From: Actinomortierella ambigua
Taxonomy: Eukaryota > Mortierellomycota > Mortierellomycetes > Mortierellales > Mortierellaceae
Length of the DNA: 64,000 bases
Reading direction: 5' to 3'
Assembly: GCA_016098155.1 (NCBI GenBank)
Contig: JAAAJB010000052.1
Location: 31,586-95,585, forward strand
Shown one piece after another: positions 56,183 to 64,000 of this stretch. The position numbers and the translations under genes were made by a program. How positions within the stretch are numbered: position 1 is the first letter of the stretch; every line of letters starts with the position of its first letter. The notes below the pieces were generated by a model that was not told the origin of the DNA, searched no databases, and was given only the letters and a program-made list of their open reading frames with translations.

Positions 56183-59100
56183 TTGCTGGCAAACGCCCCC
56201 GTTCAGTTATTGTCTGCTCAGATCACATCTCCCCATCGCCACCTGCAACCACCGACACCATCATCCTTCACCCTCAGCAGTCCATCCTCCTCCTTCTCGC
56301 CTCTAAACAACAGTCTATCGACAACACTGCAGCACCAATCGTCTCTTCATCCACTTTCAGCAGAGTCAACGTACGACAAGCAGCAGCAGCAGCTCAACAG
56401 ATCCACGGCGAAGGCTGCGCTTTTCTCTCAGCCCCAAGGTTCCGCCATTCAACCATCCTCATCCTTGGCAGGGTTACAACGGTTGCAGCGAAAACAGGAA
56501 CATCAAGAGCCCTCTTCTTTCACTCCTTCCGCCCAACCATCCAGCTCTCACCTACGCGAGTTGATGACCACTCCCAGCACCGAGGCACCCACGTCCATGT
56601 CTGCTACCCCAACCAACCAGTCATCCGCATCTTCCACCTGCCAGCAGCTCACTTCCACATCGTCCACAGCACTACTGCATTCCCCTGCTGCTGTTCATAC
56701 CAGTGCCATTGTTACATCTGTGCCCTCCTCTAGTCCCACAGTTGTCGCCTCGAAACCAGCCTACCACAGTACAAGCATCGACTCCAATAATACCCCATCC
56801 TTCAAAAGCCCATCGCTGGATATTTCTACAACCCCTCAACGACTCTCCTCATCCACCTCGTCCTCCCCTTCCTCCCCTTCAGAGTCGTCATTGGCCGCCA
56901 GTATGCCCAGCGAGACGCGAGCGTGGATGACTCAAGAGATTACTCCAGCAACGACGCCCATGCCCTTTCACAACCCCCACCACGATGATCCAGTAGCCAT
57001 ACCCATGACTCACAAAAAGCGGCCGTCGTGGAGTATGCCTATCGATTATCATCACCCTTATCCCCCTCGACCAGCACACACTAGACAATACTCATTCGAC
57101 AAGTCTAATCATCCACAGCAACAATACCCCCAAGACCAGGAGCTTCTACACCAACAACTACATCAACAACTCTCGTACACCCAGATACCGACATCCAACG
57201 TAGCTTCATCTCTAAATACCGACGACTCCTCTCTCACTCTTGGCTCGGCCGATGCGCGCCCACAGCAGCAGCCACAACACTTGACATCGAAGCGAAGGTC
57301 GATATCCAAGCGGCCATGGACAAATGCGGAGCAAGAGGCTTTATACATCGCTGTGGAGAAGTACAAATTGTTTGGTCAGTGGCAAGATGTCAAGCAGCGC
57401 ATGGCGCTCGACCGGACAGTGCACGAGATTGAGGACGAGTATATGCGCATCTATGGCGAGTTACCGGATTCAGAAGATGGTGATGAAGAGTCGCTGTGCT
57501 CCCCTACGACCACAATCACCCGACAAGGTGGGGAGGCGTACAGCCATCAGCAGCAGCAGCACTATTCCAGAGCTCCATCATCTGCATCATCACCTTCTTC
57601 AGCGCGGTCATCATTCTCACTTGCCAGTACTCCTGGAGGCTGTGGGGTCTCTTCAGCCATGTCGCTGATGGCTCGCCACGAACAAATGTTCCCGCCGATT
57701 CAGTACGAGTCCATCTTTGAGCAGGACGAGGAGGATGAGGACGACCATGCAGCAGGAGGAGAGATGGATCTTGACTACAAGAGTGGTGGACCATCACCGG
57801 CTCGTCTGAACCACAATGACGGAGGAGTTGCAGCAACATTATCTGTGCGGCAACAAAATCCACATCAACATAGCCACCGTGGCTCCATCTCGTCTTCGCC
57901 CACGAGAATGCGCCGTCTCAGCACCCATTTGCCAACGCATACAAAGTCGGCATCATCTCTCTCTGGCATAGGTGACCAGCACCCTCACCCACACAACCAC
58001 CATCGCACTGCCTCTGAGAGCCATAGCAGCAGCCGGCCTACGCGAATGGTTCGGGTGTGGACACCTGAACAATCAGAACGACTCAAGAACCTGATTGAGT
58101 TGTATTTCCCTGGTGCCTACCGGATCAACTGGGTGTGGGTGGCGGAGCAGATGGGCAACAGTTTTACGCGGAAGCAATGCAAGAATAAGTGGGAGATCAT
58201 GCGACGGCGGATGGGGACGGAGGAAGAGATTGTGCTGTTGAAGAAGGGGTATGAAGAGTTTGGCCCTTCGTGGGGGGAGATTCAAGAAAAATACCTCCCG
58301 GAACGGTCGCGTGGAGGAATCGAGATTATGTGGGAGTTGCTGGAGTCGCGCGAGGCTGGACAGAACCAGCCGCCACCACCGCCACCTCAGCTTCTGCCCA
58401 CAGTGACGCAGCTGAAGCAGAGTGCTCTACCGGTCGAGGACCAGCAGCATCTTGTACAGCAGTCACCAAACCATGGTCGTCAGTCGTCCACGGCAACATC
58501 GGTGGCAGCAGTAGGAGCAGGAACAACAACAACGGCACCATCAAGCCGGAAGCAGCGTGCATCGGGTCTTTCTATTGCGACGACGAGCATCTCTCAACAT
58601 CTGCCTCCAGCTCAGGGCTCGTCGCCTCCTCCTTCGTCATCGTCCAAAGGCCACCCACCTCATCACAACACCAACAACCACAACAACAATTTCTCCAATA
58701 CCACACCTTTGACGTCGCTCCCGGCTGGCGGGCTGGCCACGAGCGACATTGAAGCCATGGAAATCTCGTCCCCCCCTCTGTCTTTGGTCTCACCGCACGC
58801 AAGCATTTCGGCACCAGTCTCCTCATCGACGACGACCACCACTACTACCACTGCAGCTGCTACTGCTGCAACAACAGTCGCAGCGCATGACAGAGATGGC
58901 GATCGCGAGCGTGATGGACAGGATACTTGGCGTCGGCGTGGAGACCTCGAGGAACCCTTCATCGGTGGTGATGGTGGTGATGGCGACGACGAGGTTTACA
59001 GGAGCTCTGCCTGGCGCCAGCACGAGCGAACGGCGACGGGATCGTCGTCGATCGGGATGAGTATTGACAGTAGTGGCAGCGGGAGCGGTTCGCCATTAAT

Positions 59101-59755
59101 GCACCATCACCATCATCATCTTCACCACCACCATCATCAACAGCAGCATGAGTCCATTCCTGAGGAAAGCGCATACTATGATCAAGACCCCGTAGCTGTC
59201 GGCATGGCGTTGAACACCAGCAATAACGGTCATGGTAGTGCGGATCGGTCAGCACCGATGATCTGGACGGAGCCTCTGACACGACGACTGGAGCAGGCGA
59301 TCCAGGAGCATTTTCCCAATGGCGAGAAGGTCAATTGGGCCAAGATTTCGACGCTGATGGGCAACCACCCGGTGGTGTCGCGAGACCAGTGCAAGCGGCG
59401 GTGGTATTTGATCTCGCAAAACCAGTTTTATCAGCGGAGGCATCATGAGATCCAAACCGCTGCTATGGCAGCAGCAGGAGGAGCCGATGCTGGTGCTGCA
59501 TCTCGACAGCAGCAGGGTCTTCAAGCACAACGAGTCGCTGGCGGCGGTGCCGGTTCACCGCCGTCGATGGCTATGATGATGGAGATGGAGACAACAGAAC
59601 GGGAAATGCAGCAGCAGCAACAACAACAACAACAACAGGCGATGCGCCCATATTACGGCCAGCAAGTACAGTATCCTCATCATGAGCATCAGCATCAGCA
59701 TCACCACTCGCACCCTCCTCAGCAAAATTCACCACACGATGGTTGGTCAGAGTGA
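56183..59755 (+). CDS. second large multi-repeat Myb/SANT-like protein
   Basis: Open frame of about 1190 residues to the TGA. The frame begins after an AG at 56181-56182. The first in-frame ATG is near residue 127, so the start is uncertain. Myb-like units: RPWTNAEQEALYIAVEKY near residue 377, with QWQDVKQRM. Then VWTPEQSERLKNLIELYF near 623, with WVWVAEQMGNSFTRKQCKNKW. A shorter one follows at about 681 (EEEIVLLKKGYEEFGPSW). The last is MIWTEPLTRRLEQAIQEHF near 1026, with QCKRRWYLI. Between them are Ser/Thr/His/Gln-rich low-complexity blocks, including poly-His near 59,105 and poly-Gln near 59,615. Architecture parallels the Myb gene 10 kb upstream, but the repeats are not closely alike. Role as a nuclear DNA-binding protein is inferred. 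Confidence 0.82.
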   Translation: MLANAPVQLLSAQITSPHRHLQPPTPSSFTLSSPSSSFSPLNNSLSTTLQHQSSLHPLSAESTYDKQQQQLNRSTAKAALFSQPQGSAIQPSSSLAGLQRLQRKQEHQEPSSFTPSAQPSSSHLRELMTTPSTEAPTSMSATPTNQSSASSTCQQLTSTSSTALLHSPAAVHTSAIVTSVPSSSPTVVASKPAYHSTSIDSNNTPSFKSPSLDISTTPQRLSSSTSSSPSSPSESSLAASMPSETRAWMTQEITPATTPMPFHNPHHDDPVAIPMTHKKRPSWSMPIDYHHPYPPRPAHTRQYSFDKSNHPQQQYPQDQELLHQQLHQQLSYTQIPTSNVASSLNTDDSSLTLGSADARPQQQPQHLTSKRRSISKRPWTNAEQEALYIAVEKYKLFGQWQDVKQRMALDRTVHEIEDEYMRIYGELPDSEDGDEESLCSPTTTITRQGGEAYSHQQQQHYSRAPSSASSPSSARSSFSLASTPGGCGVSSAMSLMARHEQMFPPIQYESIFEQDEEDEDDHAAGGEMDLDYKSGGPSPARLNHNDGGVAATLSVRQQNPHQHSHRGSISSSPTRMRRLSTHLPTHTKSASSLSGIGDQHPHPHNHHRTASESHSSSRPTRMVRVWTPEQSERLKNLIELYFPGAYRINWVWVAEQMGNSFTRKQCKNKWEIMRRRMGTEEEIVLLKKGYEEFGPSWGEIQEKYLPERSRGGIEIMWELLESREAGQNQPPPPPPQLLPTVTQLKQSALPVEDQQHLVQQSPNHGRQSSTATSVAAVGAGTTTTAPSSRKQRASGLSIATTSISQHLPPAQGSSPPPSSSSKGHPPHHNTNNHNNNFSNTTPLTSLPAGGLATSDIEAMEISSPPLSLVSPHASISAPVSSSTTTTTTTTAAATAATTVAAHDRDGDRERDGQDTWRRRGDLEEPFIGGDGGDGDDEVYRSSAWRQHERTATGSSSIGMSIDSSGSGSGSPLMHHHHHHLHHHHHQQQHESIPEESAYYDQDPVAVGMALNTSNNGHGSADRSAPMIWTEPLTRRLEQAIQEHFPNGEKVNWAKISTLMGNHPVVSRDQCKRRWYLISQNQFYQRRHHEIQTAAMAAAGGADAGAASRQQQGLQAQRVAGGGAGSPPSMAMMMEMETTEREMQQQQQQQQQQAMRPYYGQQVQYPHHEHQHQHHHSHPPQQNSPHDGWSE

Positions 59756-60967
59756 AGAGCCCTCTCTAACGCTGCTGGCCATAAACAGCTTAGAAGCTTC
59801 TTCTCGTTGGCGTCCTTTCCAAAAAGTACTCAATTTATTCAATTTATTTCCTATAGTTTGTGCATAATTGACGGGTTCAGCAGAATCCTAGCTCGCTTCT
59901 ACAAAATGATAACATTTACTTTTTCCATTGTCTTTCAGTATGTGTGACGCATTAAGAGACTACGTGCCCGATGCCATAAGGCAAGTGAGATGGCATCGAC
60001 CAGGAGTATTCTCAACAACCTGGATGTCCAAGGCAAGGCGCCTGTTGTTGGGTAGACACAGACACTTACGTGTTACGTACCAGCTGTAGGCCAGAGGCCT
60101 CTCTAACAGTTGACAGAGATTGCGGAGGCAACAAGGATATTGATGGGCCACGCCTGATAGTCGCGCAGCCAGGCTGCACAGCAACACCTGAGAACCCTAC
60201 ACTGACGCAAATATGGTCGTCAAGAGACGGGTTATTGAGTTTATGATTCGGGACCACCGATCATGGGAGCTTGAGGATCGATCCCGTCTCTTGCCCTGAC
60301 CAGATGGAACAGCAAACGATGTATTTTCCGCGAATAGGCATTACCGATCGGCTCACCATGGGCCATATGTAATATGATGCCGTTGCGAGGGAGCGGTAGC
60401 CTAGTGCTTGCTGCAGCTATTGCGCACATTACCATTGGAATTGGGTTCTTACATGGCACCCTCGCACAGGTAGCCCACCCTGCGACTGCACTCTTTACAG
60501 AAACTCGATCGAGCTTTCAATCCTGCATAACAATGCTCTAACTTATTTACTAGTGCTTCATTCCAGTTTGCCCTTGGGTTTCGAAACGTGCGAATGGCCA
60601 GTATACAGTGCGGCTGTATGGGGAATCCAGATTTGAAGAGCGGCTGGTGGAGGCGCTAAACAACCTTTTTTGGACTTTCAGGAGGTCGTCCACCAGAAAC
60701 CAAACACAAATGCCCCAAGCAGTCACCCATGTTTTTTTTTTGCAACCGTTCATTTGTTTTGCGTTTGTTTCCCTTCCCAACTACTCCACCACATTCCAAT
60801 CCACACGGTTTCCCTTCGTACTTTTACGAAAGAGGAGGTCAAGAAAAAAAAGTCTTCCAACCCCCCTTCCTCCTTTTTCCCTCCTTACCCCCTTCCCTCC
60901 TTCCCTCTGCCCCCCTACTTTTTATCATTGCCATATTAACCTTATTCCACGGAACGATCGGAAAAAA
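59756..60967. other. spacer between the second Myb gene and the AIM34-like gene
   Basis: About 1.2 kb. The left part is 3' flank. At 60,000-60,480 composition is balanced and both strands have short frames with no family I recognise, possibly an old element. The right part (60,840-60,930) is a pyrimidine tract before the next ATG. Confidence 0.45.
60385..60465. other. 81-bp tRNA-like stem-bounded segment
   Basis: GCGAGGG at 60385 and CCCTCGC at 60459 pair as a seven-base acceptor-like stem. TAGCCTAGT follows where a D-arm A box would be, but the B box (GGTTCTTACAT) does not match GGTTCGANTCC well. It could be a decayed tRNA or tRNA-derived SINE head, or chance. Confidence 0.25.
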
Positions 60968-62599
60968 ATGCACCAACCTACAACACGCCTTGTCAACACA
61001 CGCTTCGGGTCAACAACGGTAACGCTTTGCCGCCACTACAGCCACTGGCAGGCGACAGGCATGCCGAGCCCGAGGGTTGCTGTTCTTGGTCGGAGCAGTG
61101 CCACCAACAGCAAAACAACTGGTCGCGCCCTTTTCGGCGCCACGAACAGTCAGGCTCATACGGTGACACGGCCATCCTCTCGACCCACTGCTGCTGTTAC
61201 CACTACCACGGCTGTCTTTCGTCGATACAACAGCACGATCTCGTCGGCCCAAAAGCTGCAAAAGCAGAAGCAACAACCAGCGCGGCAGCAGCAGCAGCAG
61301 CAGCAGCAGCAAGAAGGGGTTGTTCCGAACAACACGCGCGCGGAGTTTGAAGCAATGTCGGTCCCCAACTTGAAGCGGATCCTGCGACAGCATGAGGGGG
61401 TGTTGATCGGAGGAAGAAAGGAGGAGCTGGTGTCACGCGCGTTGGTGCTGGCGTACCAGCGCTATGGGTCCGATGCATCGGTCGCCTTTGCTGCTGGCGA
61501 GATCACGACCCGGGATGTCGAGCTGGCCAAGATTGCTTTGGAGGAGGAGGCTGTGGCTGCACTGCGTGGTTCTGGAGAAGGAAGGGCTGCAGGAGCTACC
61601 AAGGCAACAGACAAGGGATCGGCATCAGCATCAGTATCATCACCGTCGTCATTATCATCGTCACCCTCTTCAACAGTATCAACACCCACACCTGCTTCAG
61701 CATCGCCACCCTCCATCGTGCAAACAGCAAAGAACAGGGACGGCGCACAGCTGGCCAAAGAGAAGGCTGAGCAGGAGCAACGACTGCTGGCTGAGGAGAA
61801 GGCCCGACAGGAGCAGTTGGTCAAAGAGGAACAGGCCGAGAAGGCACGGTTAGCCAAGGAACAGGCCGAGAAGGAACGACTGGCGAAGGAACAGGTTGAG
61901 AAGGAGCGTCTCGCGAAGGAGCAAGCTGAAAAGGAGCGTCGCGCAAAGGAGCAAGCTGAGAAGGAGCGTCTTGCAAAGGAACAGGCTGACAAGGAGCGTC
62001 TCGCAAAGGAGCAAGAGCGACTCGCCAAAGAGCAGGCTGAGAAAAAGCGATTGGCTCAAGAACAGGCTGAAAAAGCGCGTCTAGTCGAGGAACAGGCCCA
62101 GAAGGAGCGCTTGGCGAAGGAGCAAGTTGAGAAGGAGCGCTTGGCTAGGGCCGAGAAGGAGCGTCTAGCCAAGGAGCAAGCCGAGAAGGAGCGACTCGCC
62201 AAAGAACAGGCAGAGACGAAGCGATTAGCTCATCAGGCTGAGAAGGAGCGCCTTGCTAAGGAGCAAGTCGAGAAGGAACAACTGGCAAAAAAACAGGCTG
62301 AGAAACAGCAAGAAGTTTCAACCAAGGCACCAACGGCAGCGGCATCCTCAACTTCAGCGAAGACAGCACCACAATCCACACAAGGCGATAGTCGGCACGA
62401 TGAGTGGCATTCGGAAAGACTCCCTCTTAGGACAACGTTGACGAGCATTGGCCTCGGCCTGGCGGTAGTGGCGTGGTTCTTTGCAGGCAAGCGGAATCGG
62501 CGGCAACAAGCTCAAAGCCCCCGCACTACAGAACCCGAACATCAGCAGGACAGACTAGAGAGCATTGATGAAGAGGCGGCGCAAACAAAGCGTGCGTGA
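60968..62599 (+). CDS. AIM34-like mitochondrial SAP-domain protein with expanded coiled coil
   Basis: 543 residues from the ATG at 60968. The frame is open further upstream, but that part lacks a good start. The first 60 residues are rich in Arg, Ser and Thr with no acidic residues, as in a mitochondrial presequence. A poly-Gln run lies near residue 108. A SAP-like helix pair follows at about 126-165 (FEAMSVPNLKRILRQHEG, GGRKEELVSRALVLAYQ). Residues about 263-448 are a charged coiled coil built of EKERLAKEQA-like units. One membrane segment is near 491-510 (LTSIGLGLAVVAWFFAG). SAP domain, presequence and C-terminal membrane helix fit fungal Aim34, which is only about 200 residues in yeast. 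The function of Aim34 is poorly known. Orthology is a proposal. Confidence 0.65.
   Translation: MHQPTTRLVNTRFGSTTVTLCRHYSHWQATGMPSPRVAVLGRSSATNSKTTGRALFGATNSQAHTVTRPSSRPTAAVTTTTAVFRRYNSTISSAQKLQKQKQQPARQQQQQQQQQEGVVPNNTRAEFEAMSVPNLKRILRQHEGVLIGGRKEELVSRALVLAYQRYGSDASVAFAAGEITTRDVELAKIALEEEAVAALRGSGEGRAAGATKATDKGSASASVSSPSSLSSSPSSTVSTPTPASASPPSIVQTAKNRDGAQLAKEKAEQEQRLLAEEKARQEQLVKEEQAEKARLAKEQAEKERLAKEQVEKERLAKEQAEKERRAKEQAEKERLAKEQADKERLAKEQERLAKEQAEKKRLAQEQAEKARLVEEQAQKERLAKEQVEKERLARAEKERLAKEQAEKERLAKEQAETKRLAHQAEKERLAKEQVEKEQLAKKQAEKQQEVSTKAPTAAASSTSAKTAPQSTQGDSRHDEWHSERLPLRTTLTSIGLGLAVVAWFFAGKRNRRQQAQSPRTTEPEHQQDRLESIDEEAAQTKRA
61767..62312. repeat. coding minisatellite (EKERLAKEQA-type units)
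   Basis: Degenerate tandem units of about 30 bp, one ten-residue EKERLAKEQA block each, with shorter and longer variants. They encode the charged coiled coil of the AIM34-like protein. Unit boundaries drift (for example KEQERLAKEQ and RAEKERLAKEQ), which suggests repeated slippage in frame. Confidence 0.85.
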
Positions 62600-62767
62600 C
62601 CCAGTGTCACTATAGCCTTGCATCTGTAATTATACATATGACTGAATGACAACAAACAAAGTGATGTCTTCAACACGCATACATGACATCAGGGCTTTTT
62701 CTTCTTCTTTTTCGTGGTGTATAAATGGACTCTTGTCTCGTAGAAAGATGTGTCCAGCATTCTCGCT

Positions 62768-63151
62768 ATGTTCTCGTCAACAAAGAAAAAGACCTCTGCC
62801 TTTGGGCGCTTCCACCGCACTACGCCATCCACAATGGACAAGATCCAGTTCAAGCTGACCCACCCGACAGCACCGTCGTCAGCGGCTCCAGCCTCGTCCT
62901 CGTCTTCATCACATCCCTCCTCTTCCTCCAATCCATTTTCTTCGGGCTCTCCCCGCCGCCGCAAGAACAACAGCCATGGATTGTTCGCCACGCGCAAAAA
63001 GAAAAAGAGCCCTGGCGGCATCGACAAGGTGCTCAGTGCCCTTGGCTTGAGTCGCAAGAGCAAGAAGAGCAAGACGTCTAAGCATGGCAAGTCATCGGGC
63101 CTACTTTCTTCGACGTCGTCTTCGTCCCGCAAGAAAGGCAGAAATAAGTAA
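62768..63151 (+). CDS. putative small Ser/Lys-rich protein
   Basis: 127 residues from the ATG at 62768, with a TATAAAT-like stretch at about 62719-62724. The N-terminus is MFSSTKKKTSAFGRFHRTTP, followed by a Ser/Ala/Pro-rich stretch and several basic clusters (PRRRKNN, RKKKKS, RKSKKSKTSK, then SRKKGRNK at the end). No known domain seen. The antisense frame (63195-62689) is equally long but reads as acidic and Leu-rich low complexity without a good start context. The basic N-terminus could be a mitochondrial or nuclear signal. Existence of the gene is plausible, not proven. Confidence 0.45.
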   Translation: MFSSTKKKTSAFGRFHRTTPSTMDKIQFKLTHPTAPSSAAPASSSSSSHPSSSSNPFSSGSPRRRKNNSHGLFATRKKKKSPGGIDKVLSALGLSRKSKKSKTSKHGKSSGLLSSTSSSSRKKGRNK

Positions 63152-64000
63152 CTGATCCACCCTCCGATAAATAAAACTTCACTTTTTTTTCGCAAAGAGG
63201 TGCCGCATCAATTGAAATGAGCATACTTTGAGGCCTCGTAAGAAACCTGTGCTTAGTCTCACTCTCTCAGCCGCTGGATCACTATCATTCACATTTAACC
63301 TCTCTTTCTCTCTCTCCCGACCTGTTACTTCCAGCTATTACTCCTCTTTTGTACTCTATTCATCGACCACGCGTCGGTCGGTACAAAGCTCCAGGGTATG
63401 AGGGAGGAATCTCAGTTCTATATGCATCTTTAGAGACTGGCGCGCTATCATGCGTGTCCAGTGCTCACCAGTAGTTGAAGGCAGGGTGTAGCCAGTTTTT
63501 TGCAATGTCTCGAATGGTTGGACGTCCACCCAGTGTGTCCACTCTTCTCTCTCTCATCCGTTCTTTCTCTCTTTCTCTCTTTCTCTCTTTCTCTCATTTT
63601 TTTTTTTTGTTGATGCCATATCCTGGCATCCTCTATTCATCTACAGCTCTCGCAGGTCATCAGCGCCCATGGGGAGTAAGAGAAGGGAGAATCGTTTTTT
63701 CACCACGTTTCAAAGTCGTCTGCATTGCCATTGAAGTTGTACTTGCATGGATGTCGGTAGCTACACAAGGTTCTTCAAGGCTAAGCTCTTGACATCCGAA
63801 AGGAAGGTGAGACTGAAAGGAAGTGGAGAGTGACTAAAACAATATGGCCCACACTAGAGCACAACGATAGCACAAGCACCATCACCAAAGCGATATCATC
63901 CCTCACCCTCCAGCCTCCAGTGCGTGAAGCTCGCGCAGCGACTAGCCCTAGACTCGAAACCAGCCCAAATTTCGTTGTGCAAAACACGATGAAATATGGA
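63152..64000. other. 3' terminal stretch without a recognised gene
   Basis: About 850 bp. It contains a CTTT/CTCT repeat at about 63561-63594 followed by a T run. Frames here are short and show no family features. Confidence 0.5.
63561..63594. repeat. (TCTTTC/CTCT)n repeat
   Basis: About 34 bp of CTTT and CTCT units. Confidence 0.8.

Noticed and set aside
60241..60459. 72-residue minus-strand frame starting MPCKNPIPMVMCAIAA
   Set aside because: It recalled a fungal repeat-associated domain, but the match was too short and vague to name.
62689..63195. 168-residue minus-strand acidic/Leu-rich frame
   Set aside because: Complement of the Ser/Lys-rich plus-strand frame. Low complexity, and no domain or intron support.
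1..64000. CRISPR arrays, rRNA operons and intact tRNAs
   Set aside because: No regularly spaced identical repeats, no rRNA-like blocks and no sequence with both good A and B boxes were seen on either strand.

Overview
The window is nuclear DNA of a filamentous, early-diverging fungus. The genes carry many short GT-AG introns (about 90-330 bp), pyrimidine-rich tracts lie before start codons, and the proteins have long Ser/Gln/His-rich segments. The gene set is typical of fungi: VPS16, UreD, a Pex20-type receptor, RPF1, SMC1, ETP1/BRAP2, OPI3, COX17, CDK1, uS17, TRS65, TAM41 and an AIM34-like protein. A Mortierella-like Mucoromycota fungus is my best guess. That is an inference from protein character, not a database result.

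Layout. Bases 1-31,000 are gene-dense. The 3' end of VPS16 (+) is followed on the minus strand by urease accessory UreD, a Pex20-like PTS2 co-receptor, a RING-CH membrane ubiquitin ligase and the Brix protein RPF1. RPF1 shares a divergent promoter with cohesin SMC1 (+). ETP1/BRAP2 (-) follows, then a fused chorismate mutase-prephenate dehydratase (+), phospholipid methyltransferase OPI3 (+), COX17 (-), CDK1 (+, with a low-complexity insert in the kinase domain), ribosomal protein uS17 (-), TRAPP subunit TRS65 (-) and mitochondrial CDP-diacylglycerol synthase TAM41 (+).

From 34,089 onward the window is gene-poor. Two very long multi-Myb (SANT-like) proteins on the plus strand, at about 41.6-46.6 kb and 56.2-59.8 kb, sit behind roughly 7.5 and 9.5 kb of apparently non-coding DNA rich in GA/CT, GT and CA simple repeats. 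The window ends with an AIM34-like mitochondrial SAP-domain protein that has an expanded coiled-coil repeat, and a small Ser/Lys-rich putative protein.

Mobile-element traces. The clearest is a dead Fanzor gene (eukaryotic relative of TnpB, an RNA-guided nuclease family) between uS17 and TRS65. It keeps the RuvC-II glutamate, the four-cysteine zinc ribbon and the RuvC-III aspartate region, but in three different frames and with an in-frame stop. A fragment resembling its C-terminal tail lies upstream of ETP1. A 51-bp foldback repeat touches an assembly gap at 47.18 kb.

Functionally the genes are mostly core housekeeping: endolysosomal tethering, peroxisome import, ribosome assembly, cohesion and cell cycle, phosphatidylcholine and cardiolipin precursor synthesis, phenylalanine synthesis and cytochrome oxidase copper delivery. 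I see no biosynthetic cluster, and neighbouring genes do not form a pathway.
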